From: Tildeniella nuda ZEHNDER 1965/U140 | GTDB lineage: Bacteria; Cyanobacteriota; Cyanobacteriia; Leptolyngbyales; Leptolyngbyaceae | DNA length: 64,000 nucleotides | Direction of reading: 5' to 3' | NCBI GenBank assembly: GCA_019358895.1 | Contig: JAHHIG010000006.1 | Coordinates: forward strand, 124,001-188,000 | Part shown: positions 50,793-60,212 of the stretch, one piece after another | Layout: the number at the start of each line of letters is the position of its first letter | Numbering within the stretch: position 1 is the first letter of the stretch | The notes under the pieces: model-generated | The model's database searches: none | The model's input: the letters and a program-made list of their open reading frames with translations, nothing else | Told to the model about the DNA's origin: nothing | Position numbers and translations under genes: made by a program

Positions 50793-51521
50793 CTAAGTTG
50801 GGAACTGCTCAATGTGGGCGATCGCCCGAAGCAACAATTTACCTTTCTGTGCTTCCAGCATCTTCAGCCGAAGCGCCATCTCTCCAAGCTGAAAATTGCG
50901 TAGATCCAGCAGTTCATTCGCCTGGTTTAGCAGAGCATCCGTCAATTCGGGTGAGAGGTCTTTCCCTTCGATATATTCAAGATTATCCAGCGCGATCGAT
51001 TGACCGTCAGCACTCACGCGCGGCACTGCTGTAAAGGCAACCCGCTTCGTTTCACCCGCTTGTTCCAACACAACATCTGTGCTCAGCAGCACCTTACTGT
51101 CGCCAGGTAGCTTGAACTCTACTTGCTTGGTATCAACGGTTACCAGTTCGCCGTTCACATGCACCTGCAGATTTTGCAGTTTGTCACGAATGAACTCAGA
51201 GTTGAACGCACGGTTGATGTCTGCTTCAGTCAGCACGATCTGCGTTTCGGCATCGGTTGGCTGGGTTAGCTCGATCTTGCCGAACGCCGCGCTGAGGGGG
51301 TTAATGGCAATCTGGTTCGTGCTAAGCTGCATCGACTCTACACGGAGATCTTTCTGCATCACCATCCCTGTGGCACTCACTGTGACAGAATCAACCGAAC
51401 CTGAGAGCATTTTCCCCGGATCGGTTTTGATGTCTACATCCAGATTTTCTACCTCATCTAACTGGCTCGATAAGCCGACCTCAGCAACTTTACTGATCGC
51501 TTGTTCACCCAAATCTGGCAT
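50793..51521 (-). CDS. DUF2993 domain-containing protein
   Basis: A 242-residue protein of the DUF2993 (LmeA-like) family. It begins without a signal peptide, with DLGEQAISKVAEVGLSSQLD, then strand-rich segments ESMQLSTNQIAINPLSAAFG and VLTEADINRAFNSEFIRDKL near residue 95, typical of the family, and a C-terminal helix MLEAQKGKLLLRAIAH. In other bacteria related proteins bind lipids; in cyanobacteria the function is not known. ATG 51521 is used; ribosome binding site weak. It is divergent from sucC with a 139-base gap. Confidence 0.82.
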   Translation of the reverse strand: MPDLGEQAISKVAEVGLSSQLDEVENLDVDIKTDPGKMLSGSVDSVTVSATGMVMQKDLRVESMQLSTNQIAINPLSAAFGKIELTQPTDAETQIVLTEADINRAFNSEFIRDKLQNLQVHVNGELVTVDTKQVEFKLPGDSKVLLSTDVVLEQAGETKRVAFTAVPRVSADGQSIALDNLEYIEGKDLSPELTDALLNQANELLDLRNFQLGEMALRLKMLEAQKGKLLLRAIAHIEQFPT

Positions 51522-51660
51522 GTAATGGCTCTCTAAACAGGTTATCTTGCGTTAATCTAAGCCACCCTGACTAAACATGAATCGGTAGCACGGTAGAGAG
51601 AAGCTGGAAGAAGGTCTATCTTTAGAGGAAGGCTATGTCGATGGAAAAGGTGTTAGCGCT

Positions 51661-52860
51661 ATGGATCTGTTGGAGTATCAGGCGAAGGAATTGTTTCGCG
51701 AGATGGGCATTCCGGTCTTGCCGTCTCAGCGTATCGATCGCCCCAAGGATCTCAAAGGGTTGACGATACCTTATCCAGTTGTGCTGAAGTCTCAGGTGTA
51801 CATTGGTGGACGCGGGCGGGTTGGCGGTGTGCGCTTTGTCGAAAACACGATCGATGCGGTCGCGGCAGCACAGACCATTTTTAATCTGCCGATCATGGGT
51901 GAGTATCCCACCGTCTTGCTGGCAGAAGCGAAGTACGATGTCGATCGCGAATTTTATCTGGCAGTCGTTCTCAATCGATCGATCTGTCGCCCTGTGCTGT
52001 TGGGTTCACAGAAAGGTGGCATTGATGTGCAGACCGCACTCGAACAGATGCAGCATGTGGTAGTTGATCAGGAATTTTCTCCCTTCTACGCGCGTCGTCT
52101 GGCGCTCAAGATGGGGCTTCAAGGCGCGCTCATCGAATCGGTTAGCGGCATGTTGGAGAAAATGTATCGGCTGTTTGTGCAACATGATTTAGACCTTGTG
52201 GAGATCAATCCACTGGGTGTCACCGCTACGGGCGAGGTGATGGCGCTAGACGGCAAAATTACCGTGAACGATGATGCGCTGGCACGCCATCCTGCCCTGT
52301 CAGCCCTGATTGCTCAGTCAGATGTCAATCAACCTGGGCACCTCAGCGCGGCTCCTACAGCGATGGAGCCAGATGGGCAGGTTGGGATTCTATGCAACGG
52401 AGCGGGACTCATGATGGCAACGATGGATGCTGTTTCGCAGGCAGGTGGAAAACCAGCCGTTTTTCTCAATATTGGCGGTGAAACGCAATGGGATGCCTCG
52501 CCAACCGCTTTACGGGACCAGCTAGAACGCGGGTTAGAGCAGATGGTGCAGACAAAACAGGTGCGCGTCTTGCTCATTAATCTTGTCAGCGGTTTGATTC
52601 CCTGCAATGAGATTGCAGCAGTGATTGCTAAATCTCTGCTGAGCCGAGTACGTAAACCACGCAGCATTAGTGAGATCAGTCCTGAAGCGCTGATTGCTCA
52701 AGCTACTCGGTTTCCTCAACTGGTTGTAAGGCTCGTTGGGCGCGATCGCGAACTCGCACGATCGCGCCTAGAAAGCGTCCAGGTAACCCTCATTGATAGC
52801 CTCAATGAAGCGGTTACACAGGCTGTAAAGTTGGCAAATGCAGCGACGCGTAATTCGTGA
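51661..52860 (+). CDS. sucC: Succinate-CoA ligase, beta subunit
   Basis: A 399-residue ATP-grasp subunit of succinyl-CoA synthetase. The N-terminal MDLLEYQAKELFREMGIPV is the family hallmark, followed by VVLKSQVYIGGRGRVGGV near 40-57, LVEINPLGVTATGEVMALD near 179-197, and the CoA-ligase domain with GILCNGAGLMMATMD and NIGGETQWDASP near 280. It is followed by sucD on the same strand, but with a 383-base repeat-filled gap rather than the usual few bases. In cyanobacteria the enzyme links the 2-oxoglutarate decarboxylase branch or other routes to succinate. Confidence 0.95.
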   Translation: MDLLEYQAKELFREMGIPVLPSQRIDRPKDLKGLTIPYPVVLKSQVYIGGRGRVGGVRFVENTIDAVAAAQTIFNLPIMGEYPTVLLAEAKYDVDREFYLAVVLNRSICRPVLLGSQKGGIDVQTALEQMQHVVVDQEFSPFYARRLALKMGLQGALIESVSGMLEKMYRLFVQHDLDLVEINPLGVTATGEVMALDGKITVNDDALARHPALSALIAQSDVNQPGHLSAAPTAMEPDGQVGILCNGAGLMMATMDAVSQAGGKPAVFLNIGGETQWDASPTALRDQLERGLEQMVQTKQVRVLLINLVSGLIPCNEIAAVIAKSLLSRVRKPRSISEISPEALIAQATRFPQLVVRLVGRDRELARSRLESVQVTLIDSLNEAVTQAVKLANAATRNS

Positions 52861-53243
52861 GTAGTGGGGGACGGCTGTAGCTTGCTTCTGCGGAGCAGTA
52901 GGCTGAAGGCTAAATGTTTTTACTGTCGTCAGGCACTGACTAGGTTTAACAGTTGACTGGCTAGGAGTTGTACAGAAATAACAGCATGGTCTGTAGCCGT
53001 CAGCGAAAAGCTGATAGCTGATAGCTGATAGCTGATCCAAAAGCGTGCAGTTATTTTTTAGCAAGCTCTTAGTGCTTCAAAACACGTTCTCTTCCGACCT
53101 TTGGGTAATTTCTCTCTCGACAAAGTTGCTGTACTGTGACTTGAATAGCAGTAGAGTTCGCTTTTCTCATACATTCTGGATACTATTAGGTTTTTTACAG
53201 TTAGGTTTTTTCCACGGTGCGATCGTCTCCATCATCAGCGGTT
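52861..53243. other. Repeat-bearing gap between sucC and sucD
   Basis: 383 bases without a gene. They contain four AGCTGAT units (53009-53036), an AGGCTGAAGGCTAAA stretch near 52900 and AT-rich sequence near 53130-53215. A separate sucD promoter is therefore likely. Confidence 0.5.
53009..53036. repeat. Four AGCTGAT heptamers
   Basis: AGCTGAT is repeated four times without error in the sucC-sucD gap. Confidence 0.93.
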
Positions 53244-54149
53244 ATGAATTTCACCCCAAGCAGCAGAGTCCTGATACAGGGCATTACGCAACCCTTAGGT
53301 GCGACGTATGCGCCTTTGATGCAAGCATACGGTACCCAGATCGTTGCGGGTGTCAGCCCTGGATGTGGCGGCACAACGCATCAAGGCATCCCCGTGTTCG
53401 ACATGGTTGAGCAAGCGCTGTCAGTCGTTGGCGCGGTCGATTCGACGGTGATTTTTGTGCAGCCATATGCAGCGCTAGATGCAGCACTGGAGGCGATCGC
53501 GGCGGGCATTCGGCAGCTTGTGCTGATTACTGAGGGCATTCCGCCGCTGGATATGGTGAGCTTACTCAGGAAGGCAGAAGTAACCGAAACGCTGGTGATC
53601 GGTCCGAACAGTCCTGGTTTGATTGTGCCGGGACAACTGCTGTTAGGATTGCATCCTGGCGAGTTTTACACACCTGGACACGTCGGGTTAATCAGTCGCA
53701 GCGGCACACTCACCTACGAGATTGCCCTGGAATTAACACAAGCAGGCTTAGGACAGTCGATCGGCGTTTGCATTGGCGGTGACGCGATCGTGGGTTCCTC
53801 CTTCCCGCAATGGCTCCAAATTTTGGACGAAGACGATAGCACTGAAGTCATTGTGCTGGTAGGTGAGATTGGTGGCGATAGCGAAGAAGCGGCAGCCCAC
53901 TACATTGCCGAGGCGATCGACAAACCTGTGATTGCCTATGTAGCTGGACGCACTGCTCCTAGAGGTCGGCGGATGGGGCACGCTGGCGCAATTATCAGCT
54001 CTCAAACGGCTGAACCAGGCACAGAGGTCGGCACAGCAGACAGTAAGATTAACGCGTTTCGACGGGCAAAAATTCCTGTCGCCGATCGCCCCTGGCAGAT
54101 TCCCGATCTGGTTAAGAAAACGCTGAAGCTGCCAATGAGAAAAGGTTGA
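53244..54149 (+). CDS. sucD: Succinate-CoA ligase, alpha subunit
   Basis: A 301-residue CoA-binding subunit. The N-terminal CoA fold holds RVLIQGITQPLGATYAP and GVSPGCGGTTHQGIPVFD; GLISRSGTLTYEIA is near residue 150; the phospho-histidine is in RRMGHAGAIIS near 245. SucD normally has G-I-T-G-x-Q-G in the first loop; here it is G-I-T-Q-P-L-G, a visible departure. I start at ATG 53244 (MNFTPSSRVL) because GTG 53217 would add nine residues not seen in the family. It follows sucC after a repeat-containing gap. Confidence 0.9.
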   Translation: MNFTPSSRVLIQGITQPLGATYAPLMQAYGTQIVAGVSPGCGGTTHQGIPVFDMVEQALSVVGAVDSTVIFVQPYAALDAALEAIAAGIRQLVLITEGIPPLDMVSLLRKAEVTETLVIGPNSPGLIVPGQLLLGLHPGEFYTPGHVGLISRSGTLTYEIALELTQAGLGQSIGVCIGGDAIVGSSFPQWLQILDEDDSTEVIVLVGEIGGDSEEAAAHYIAEAIDKPVIAYVAGRTAPRGRRMGHAGAIISSQTAEPGTEVGTADSKINAFRRAKIPVADRPWQIPDLVKKTLKLPMRKG

Positions 54150-54198
54150 GGCAGAAAGGCTAAAGGATCAACGCTTACAGCCGTTTTCATTTGCATTC

Positions 54199-54228
54199 AC
54201 CACACCCCACACCCTACACCCCACACCC
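54199..54228. repeat. CACACCC/CTACACC heptamers after sucD
   Basis: CACACCCCACACCCTACACCC type units, about four, lie 50 bases after the sucD stop. They form one more STRR family variant. Confidence 0.75.
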
Positions 54229-54335
54229 ATATTCGCTTGACTGTGGCTTACCCAATCAGTAACCGCTGTAAGTCTAAAATTTAGCCTTTATCCTACTGCT
54301 CCGCAGAAGCAAGCGACAGCCCTACTCCTGCATCC

Positions 54336-55949
54336 CTAGCTTCGGCTTGCTGCCAGCAGTGCCTTCATCTCTGATTCACCAGCTCGTCGTACCTGACGGG
54401 TCAGGCGCAAGGTAAGCAGGCTGAGTATGCCCAACTGTCCCATCAAGGCGGTCAGCGCAGCCGTGGCTGAGACACCAGACTGTAACGCTGAAAAGGCACC
54501 GATCGAGAAGAGCCACACAAATGGCGTTTTGTCAGTAGTGATCTGCAAGGCACCTAAAACAACAGGTGGCAGGATAAGAACAGCGGCAACGGCACCTGCT
54601 GCCCAGAGTGCGCGTTTGGGAGACTTCATGAACATCATTAGCTGAGCGATCGCGGCACAGATCAGCGTCAATGTCGCGCCCAAACTCATCACAACCAGTG
54701 CGTCAAATTGTGAGTTTGCCTCAGCCCATCCCACTATCCACAGCGAGGCAACCGCAACTGCAATCAGCAGGTTAAGGGCGATCGCCGCCAGTGCCGGACT
54801 TTTTTCCCCCCAAAGCAAATCCTTGACAATAGAGCGACTCCAGAATTGTCTCTTACTGGCAACCCGCTCACGGCGATAGCGTGCCCAGTCCAGTAACAGT
54901 TGGCGCTGAGGAGTAAGAGCCGCAATCAGCACCATAAACCACAGCAGATTGAAAAAGCCCAGTACAATCAATTCGTTGAACGGTCTATAGTACTCAGGCA
55001 GTTGCCGAAAGGCAAACCCAAGCATCCAAACTTCTACACAGAACGTCATCCAATAGCTCTGACGTTTGCTAAGCAGTGTAACATCGGGGTTGCGGAAGCG
55101 ACGGTTTGCCGACTGCCAGAGCCAGTAAGCACCCGTTCCCAGCGTAATGAGTGCAAATGTGATCGCAAAGCCGAGCTGCGTACCCACTGGTAGATGAAAC
55201 CAATCAGACATCTCCAAATAGCGCCGATCGCCTTCGCCCCGGTAGTACGATGAGTTCGTCCAGATTTGGAAGAAGAGCGTGTAGCTGCTAAAAACGGCGA
55301 CAGCTCCCACCCAACCCTGAGCACCACTCATAAAAGCATAGAGCAAGGCACCACTGTAGAAAAACGCGCAGGCTGCCGCTGTCAACAGGTAGATGCTTAG
55401 CACATTGGCGATCGAAACACCTGCCCCATTCGCTACTACCAGATGCAAGGGAATCGCCAACAAGACTGCCAGATACGGAATCACTGGTACTCCTAAAACC
55501 TTGCCAAAGAGAATATTTTGGCTAGTTTGAGGGCTGAGTCGAATGAAATTAAGCGTTCCGCGTCGTTCTTCTTTACCCAGATCGCTGACGAGCATATACA
55601 CGCCTGCAAGCAACAGCACAAACGGTAACGTCCAGCTAAGCGCCTGAAACAGATCTGACCACCAACTTTGCCAAGCGATGCGTGGATTGCCGATCGCGTC
55701 ATAAATACATTCAAACGAGCGATAACTCCCTCTACCTGTGCAATAGGTACTGTATCTTGAGGTCGTGTCAAAGCGATCGGTCGATCGTGCGACAGGCAAC
55801 CCGACCCAAAAGTACATCAGCACCAAAAGCTGTGTCGCACATGACCCTAAAACCGTAAGAAACACAGTAAGTTTCTTCACGCGACCCTTGAGTTCACGAA
55901 ACACCTGGGGATTCCAGTCGCTGAATTTATAGAACCGATCGAATGTCAT
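54336..55949 (-). CDS. ABC-2 type transporter permease, full size
   Basis: A 537-residue membrane protein with about 12 helices in two halves. The N-terminal start FSDWNPQVFRELKGRVKKLT is nearly the same as in the preceding gene (DRSPQFLREVKGRLKPRAVT). KEERRGTLNFIRLSPQTSQN (residue 130) is a conserved loop also shared with the paralogue. The C-terminal half adds VKDLLWGEKSPALAAIALN and several helices. It belongs to a minus-strand operon with an ATPase and a half-size permease. The substrate is unknown; multidrug, polysaccharide or lipid export are possible. Start ATG 55949. Confidence 0.84.
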   Translation of the reverse strand: MTFDRFYKFSDWNPQVFRELKGRVKKLTVFLTVLGSCATQLLVLMYFWVGLPVARSTDRFDTTSRYSTYCTGRGSYRSFECIYDAIGNPRIAWQSWWSDLFQALSWTLPFVLLLAGVYMLVSDLGKEERRGTLNFIRLSPQTSQNILFGKVLGVPVIPYLAVLLAIPLHLVVANGAGVSIANVLSIYLLTAAACAFFYSGALLYAFMSGAQGWVGAVAVFSSYTLFFQIWTNSSYYRGEGDRRYLEMSDWFHLPVGTQLGFAITFALITLGTGAYWLWQSANRRFRNPDVTLLSKRQSYWMTFCVEVWMLGFAFRQLPEYYRPFNELIVLGFFNLLWFMVLIAALTPQRQLLLDWARYRRERVASKRQFWSRSIVKDLLWGEKSPALAAIALNLLIAVAVASLWIVGWAEANSQFDALVVMSLGATLTLICAAIAQLMMFMKSPKRALWAAGAVAAVLILPPVVLGALQITTDKTPFVWLFSIGAFSALQSGVSATAALTALMGQLGILSLLTLRLTRQVRRAGESEMKALLAASRS

Positions 55950-56013
55950 AGCGATTAATACTCCAACTCAGAATCATTCGGGACATTTTGTGAGAAGCGA
56001 TCTATCAACGAAT

Positions 56014-56877
56014 TCAAGGACGCAGCGGTGGATGGTGAAAACGTTTGCGACACATGCGCCAAAACCAGACGGTAAGCGTACTTAGCCCAAGCAGCAGCAC
56101 GCCTGTGAAGCCAACAACCCAGTCATTTACATCAGGGAAACCAGAATCGAGACCAGCAGACCAGTACTCCTGGTTTGCTGCATTGATGATGAGCTGTCGG
56201 CATTGAAAACCCCAATAGCCCCCCAAGCCATGTAGAACGGCATAGATAATGCCGACCAGAGGCATCACATAAGTGCCCTGTGCTTTGGCTCCCCAACTCA
56301 AGCTGTGCAGCAGCGAAAAGCTATAAACAAAGACACAGGCGATCGCTAACAGTAGATAGACACCCATGATTGCTAACAGCGGTAAACCAGCGCTGACGGC
56401 TGCCCAAAGGTGAAGCGGGATGGCAAGCGCGATCGCCCAGTACAGCAAGATTGGCACACCCAATAGTTTGCCAACCAGGACATTCTGGCTCGACGCTGGA
56501 CTCAACCGCACAAAATCAAACGTACCGCGACGCTCTTCTCTCGCAATATCTTTGACCAGCAGGTAACTGCCCAGAAACAGCAGCAGCGTCAAAGCAACCC
56601 AGGTCAGCGTGTAAAAAATCTCAAACCACCAGCCCTGCCAGTTAATTCTCAGGTTGCCTGCTTCAATTTGGGCGTAGGCAGTCCATGCGGTTTCATTCTT
56701 GATGGGGGTGTCCAACAACGTCTGTACCAGTCTTTGAAAATACAGCACGATAAAGCCCTGTCCTGACAGTGACGCTGCCGCTGCGATCGTGACAGCGCGA
56801 GGCTTCAAACGCCCTTTCACTTCCCGCAAAAACTGAGGGCTGCGATCGCTAAAGTAGTCTAGCCAGTTGAATGACAT
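56014..56877 (-). CDS. ABC-2 type transporter permease, half-size paralogue
   Basis: A 287-residue membrane protein equal to the first half of the neighbouring 537-residue permease: FSDRSPQFLREVKGRLK at the start, REERRGTFDFVRLSPASSQNVL in the middle, about six helices, and an end at CRKRFHHPPLRP where the long paralogue continues. It is not followed by a remnant of a second half, so it appears to be either a natural half transporter or an old deletion. I start at ATG 56877; the frame before it adds a polar 20-residue lead with no Shine-Dalgarno. It lies between the ATPase and the full-size permease. Confidence 0.82.
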   Translation of the reverse strand: MSFNWLDYFSDRSPQFLREVKGRLKPRAVTIAAAASLSGQGFIVLYFQRLVQTLLDTPIKNETAWTAYAQIEAGNLRINWQGWWFEIFYTLTWVALTLLLFLGSYLLVKDIAREERRGTFDFVRLSPASSQNVLVGKLLGVPILLYWAIALAIPLHLWAAVSAGLPLLAIMGVYLLLAIACVFVYSFSLLHSLSWGAKAQGTYVMPLVGIIYAVLHGLGGYWGFQCRQLIINAANQEYWSAGLDSGFPDVNDWVVGFTGVLLLGLSTLTVWFWRMCRKRFHHPPLRP

Positions 56878-57008
56878 TAGTGCGAAGGAATGAATCTTTG
56901 CGTTTTGTTCTCTCTGTTCTCGACCCTGATTGCTCAAACCGAATGGAGTTTTGAGTTCGTTCTGACCTTTCTAACTGCGAACCACTAACAACTAACCGCT
57001 AACAACTA

Positions 57009-57959
57009 TTACGACGTTTGCTGATGTCCCATTTTGAGAAAAATGGTTTCCAGATTTTCTTGAGTGCGGTGGAACTCAGTGAGGGGAATGCCTGCGGCAA
57101 TGAGCGATCGCAGTAAATCGGCTGACTCCTGAAGTCCACCCGAAAAATGAACGCAAAGACTCTGAGTTTCCGGTAAAGTCTCCATCCCTTCCACATGAGG
57201 ACAATTGTTTAACTCCACTTTGAGTGCGCTTAAATCACCCATACTGGCAATCACAATTTGCTGGCGGCTCAGGCGATGGTACAGGCTTTTCAGGGAGGCA
57301 CTTTCGACCAGATAACCCAGTTCCATGATGCCAACAGAGGTACAAAGTTCCTCTAAATCGCTCAAGACGTGCGATGAAATCAGGATGGTCATACCAACCT
57401 CTTGCAGCGCTTTGATAATTTCGCGGAACTGAACGCGGGCGATCGGGTCTAGTCCCGATACAGGTTCATCTAGCAGCAACAGGACAGGCTCATGAATAAT
57501 GGTGCGACCGAGACTAAGGCGCTGCTTCATCCCGCGTGAGAGGGTAGCAATCAGGCTATGGCGCTTGTGAGTAAGCTGCACCAGTTCCAGCACGTCTTTC
57601 AAGCGGCGACTGCGGTGTGGATCTCGTAGTCGGTAGAGCCGTGCGAAATAATCCAGATAGTCCCAAACGGTCAGGTCGTCGTAGAGTGGAAAGTCATCGG
57701 GTAAGTAACCAAGCTGCCGCTTCAGATGAGGGTTGTCGCGATCGCGCAAAAGTCGATCGCCATTGATATAAATTTCGCCGATCGTTGGCTCTTCTGCGGT
57801 CGCCAACATGCGGATCAGCGTCGTTTTACCCGCACCATTGGGACCAATTAACCCATAAACTTCACCCGCTTGTACCTGCAAATCGACATCATTAACGGCA
57901 ATCTGGCGCTCAAATTGTTTAGTTAGCCCACGGGTAGAAATGGCGAGTGCTTCTGGCAT
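57009..57959 (-). CDS. ABC transporter ATP-binding protein (ABC-2 exporter)
   Basis: A 316-residue ATPase with Walker A GPNGAGKTTLIRML (about residues 41-54), Q-loop LGYLPDDFPLYDDLT, signature LSRGMKQRLSLGR near 140, Walker B LLLLDEPVSGLD and a switch His in ISSHVLSDLEEL. The C-terminal 90 residues are family-specific. The DrrA/CcmA-like pattern suggests export. ATG 57959 follows a pyrimidine-rich repeat (CTCCTCACTTCTTACTCCC) with no Shine-Dalgarno. It is the first of three minus-strand genes with two permeases and defines the operon direction. Confidence 0.9.
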   Translation of the reverse strand: MPEALAISTRGLTKQFERQIAVNDVDLQVQAGEVYGLIGPNGAGKTTLIRMLATAEEPTIGEIYINGDRLLRDRDNPHLKRQLGYLPDDFPLYDDLTVWDYLDYFARLYRLRDPHRSRRLKDVLELVQLTHKRHSLIATLSRGMKQRLSLGRTIIHEPVLLLLDEPVSGLDPIARVQFREIIKALQEVGMTILISSHVLSDLEELCTSVGIMELGYLVESASLKSLYHRLSRQQIVIASMGDLSALKVELNNCPHVEGMETLPETQSLCVHFSGGLQESADLLRSLIAAGIPLTEFHRTQENLETIFLKMGHQQTS

Positions 57960-58254
57960 GGGAGTAAGAAGTGAGGAGACGTTTTGACTATTGCTTATCG
58001 AGTTGACTCTAGTGGCTTGATTCTTGCTTAGTGCCCCCTGTCTGAGCATCAAAAAGATACCCGTTACCTTAGCTTCTTCCTACAGGTTTTGGCAGGGGCA
58101 TTACGGAAATTGAAACGAAAGCTCAAATTCGAGCTTTTCTCGTCTGTATTCTTGTAGGCGACAGCCATAACATGCCAGTGTGCCATCAGCGTTTGGCAGC
58201 AACCCTTGAGTGGCATTGGCTTACACTAAAACTGTAGTTTCCATACCGTGACGA

Positions 58255-58773
58255 ATGCTGATGAGCCGCTTTTTCGCCACATTATTCTCGCTGTTGCTGA
58301 TTGTCGGTGTGCTTCCCGTTCAAGCAGAGGCGGTAACGGGTGCTAAATACTCCTCTCAATACGCCCCGCCGCCGTCTTATAGCAATGCTGAACTAGCGGG
58401 CAAAGATTTTTCCGGGCAATCGCTACGTGTGGCAGAGTTTTCCAACGCCAATCTCAACCGGACAAATTTTGCCAATGCTGATCTGGCTGGTGCGGTCTTC
58501 AGTGCTTCGACGATGACGGAAACCAATCTGCACGCTGCCGACTTAACCCAGGCAATGCTGGATCAAGTGAAGCTGTCTCGCGTCGATCTGAGCGATGCTG
58601 TTTTAGTGAATACGATGATGCTCCGCACTGTCTTTGATGGCGTGAATATTGCGGGAACAGATTTTAGTGGTGCGATTTTAGATCGGGTGCAAGTTCGAGA
58701 ATTGTGTCAACTAGCAAGTGGGGTGAACCCGAAGACGGGAGTGGAGACGCGGGAGTCGTTGGGGTGTCGTTAG
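58255..58773 (+). CDS. Secreted pentapeptide-repeat protein
   Basis: A 172-residue exported protein. Residues 1-27 form a signal peptide ([19 protein letters not shown] then EAV). From about 47 to 140 there are pentapeptide repeats of the A(D/N)LXX type ([45 protein letters not shown]), which fold into a right-handed quadrilateral helix. The ending [21 protein letters not shown] has two cysteines that may form a disulfide. Such lumenal or periplasmic proteins are widespread in cyanobacteria; the function is unknown. The TAG stop (58771-58773) touches the first unit of a heptamer array. Confidence 0.85.
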   Translation: MLMSRFFATLFSLLLIVGVLPVQAEAVTGAKYSSQYAPPPSYSNAELAGKDFSGQSLRVAEFSNANLNRTNFANADLAGAVFSASTMTETNLHAADLTQAMLDQVKLSRVDLSDAVLVNTMMLRTVFDGVNIAGTDFSGAILDRVQVRELCQLASGVNPKTGVETRESLGCR

Positions 58774-58826
58774 GGCAGAGGGCAGAGGGCAGAGGGCAGA
58801 AGGCGGGAGGTGGGGAGTGGGGAGTA
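58773..58826. repeat. GGGCAGA heptamers and GGGGAGT units
   Basis: Four perfect GGGCAGA units (58773-58800) begin at the last base of the stop codon of the pentapeptide gene, then GGAGGTGGGGAGTGGGGAGT continues towards purK. Confidence 0.9.
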
Positions 58827-58858
58827 TGTAGATGGACGATCGCGGGGAGGAGACGAAT

Positions 58859-60025
58859 GTGATCAAGCGTGTGGGTGTGATTGGCGGTGGTCAGCTTGCC
58901 TGGATGATGGCAGCAGCAGCCAAAAAATTGGGTGTGGAACTGATCGTGCAAACCCCGTCCTGTGACGATCCGGCGGTGAGCATTGCGACAAGGACAATCC
59001 TGGCAGCGATCGACGATGCCACTGCAACCGCAGAATTAGCGACTTTATGCGATGTCATTACGTTTGAGAACGAATTCGTTAACCTGGACGCTTTATCACA
59101 GTTAGCGGGGCAGGGGATTTGTTTTCGCCCCAGCCTGGATGCCCTCAAGCCCTTGCTGGATAAATATCATCAGCGCTGTTGTCTGCGTGATTTAGGGTTG
59201 CCAACACCTCAATTTGTGGCTTTAGAAGCAGTGAGAAGTCAAACTACAGAGGGCAAGTCCACCTCAACGCTTAAGCCTCAAACCCCTCCCACGTTTTCTT
59301 TTCCCATTGTTCTTAAAACCAGACGACACGGCTACGACGGTCAGGGAACGTTTATTGTCAAAGATGCTCAGGAACTAGAGGCGGCTCTGAGTCGGTTGGA
59401 AGACACGCCACTGTTAGTAGAAGCGTTTGTGCCCTTTGAGCGGGAGCTGGCAGCGATCGCCGCCCGGTCTACCACTGGCGAGGTTGTAATTTACCCGATC
59501 GTTGAAACGCAGCAGGAACAGCAGGTTTGTCGGCGTGTGTTTGCACCAGCAGCGATCAGTGCGGCGATCGTGGCAGAAGTGGAGGCGATCGTGCATACCT
59601 TACTCAGCAGCCTGGAAGTTGTAGGTTTATTTGGCATCGAACTGTTTCTAACGGTTGAGGGTAAAGTACTGGTGAACGAAATTGCTCCGCGCACGCATAA
59701 TTCTGGACACTTCACGCTGGATGCCTGCGAAACGTCTCAGTTTGAACAACAGTTGCGAGCCGTTTGCGGGTTACCGTTGGGCAATCCTGCCATGCAGGTT
59801 CCTGGAGCGGTAATGGTCAATCTTCTGGGCTATGAAGAGTCTCAAAGCGACTATCAGGAAAAGCGGCAACAGTTAGCAGCCGTTTCTAACGCTCATGTGT
59901 ATTGGTATGACAAGGCAGAATCGCATCCGGGTCGAAAGTTGGGACACGTGACTGTTTTGCTAGAAAAAGAGCAGTGTGGGAGAGAGCTTGCAAGCGCGAT
60001 CGAATTCATCTGGTATGGCAGCTAA
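58859..60025 (+). CDS. purK: N5-carboxyaminoimidazole ribonucleotide synthase
   Basis: A 388-residue ATP-grasp enzyme of purine synthesis (AIR + HCO3 + ATP to N5-CAIR). The N-terminal VGVIGGGQLAWMMA, then ITFENEFVN near residue 76, the ATP-grasp segment PIVLKTRRHGYDGQGTFIV near 140-160, and EIAPRTHNSGHFTLDAC near 270 are diagnostic. I use GTG 58859 because AGGAGA is six bases before it, rather than ATG 58832 in a repeat. A linker (about 115-135) is rich in Thr, Ser and Pro and may have a repeat origin. PurE is not nearby. Confidence 0.93.
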   Translation: MIKRVGVIGGGQLAWMMAAAAKKLGVELIVQTPSCDDPAVSIATRTILAAIDDATATAELATLCDVITFENEFVNLDALSQLAGQGICFRPSLDALKPLLDKYHQRCCLRDLGLPTPQFVALEAVRSQTTEGKSTSTLKPQTPPTFSFPIVLKTRRHGYDGQGTFIVKDAQELEAALSRLEDTPLLVEAFVPFERELAAIAARSTTGEVVIYPIVETQQEQQVCRRVFAPAAISAAIVAEVEAIVHTLLSSLEVVGLFGIELFLTVEGKVLVNEIAPRTHNSGHFTLDACETSQFEQQLRAVCGLPLGNPAMQVPGAVMVNLLGYEESQSDYQEKRQQLAAVSNAHVYWYDKAESHPGRKLGHVTVLLEKEQCGRELASAIEFIWYGS

Positions 60026-60060
60026 ACCGTTTGCTGGTCTACTGAGTTACCGATGGAAAC

Positions 60061-60096
60061 TGTCTACTGAGGTTATCCGCCCACGTTCAGTAGACA
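60061..60096 (+). terminator. Hairpin after purK
   Basis: TGTCTACTGA (60061-60070) and TCAGTAGACA (60087-60096) pair perfectly over 10 bases, 35 bases after the purK stop, with a TTTA afterwards. It is a plausible but T-poor terminator. Confidence 0.55.
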
Positions 60097-60186
60097 TTTA
60101 TCTCAGTGGTATCTAGCAGATCGTATTTCGAGACATTGGCTCAGACAGACGATAACTACGAGCTACGTTTATCGGCGTTGACAAGT

Positions 60187-60206
60187 CTCTAGGCTCTCTC
60201 TAGGCT
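60187..60206 (+). promoter_or_regulatory. Direct repeats just upstream of hicA
   Basis: CTCTAGGCT occurs at 60187-60195 and 60198-60206, 11 bases apart, directly before the hicA ribosome binding region. Paired sites one helical turn apart suit a dimeric autorepressor such as HicB, though this HicB has no obvious DNA-binding tail. Confidence 0.35.
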
Positions 60207-60212
60207 TGAGAC

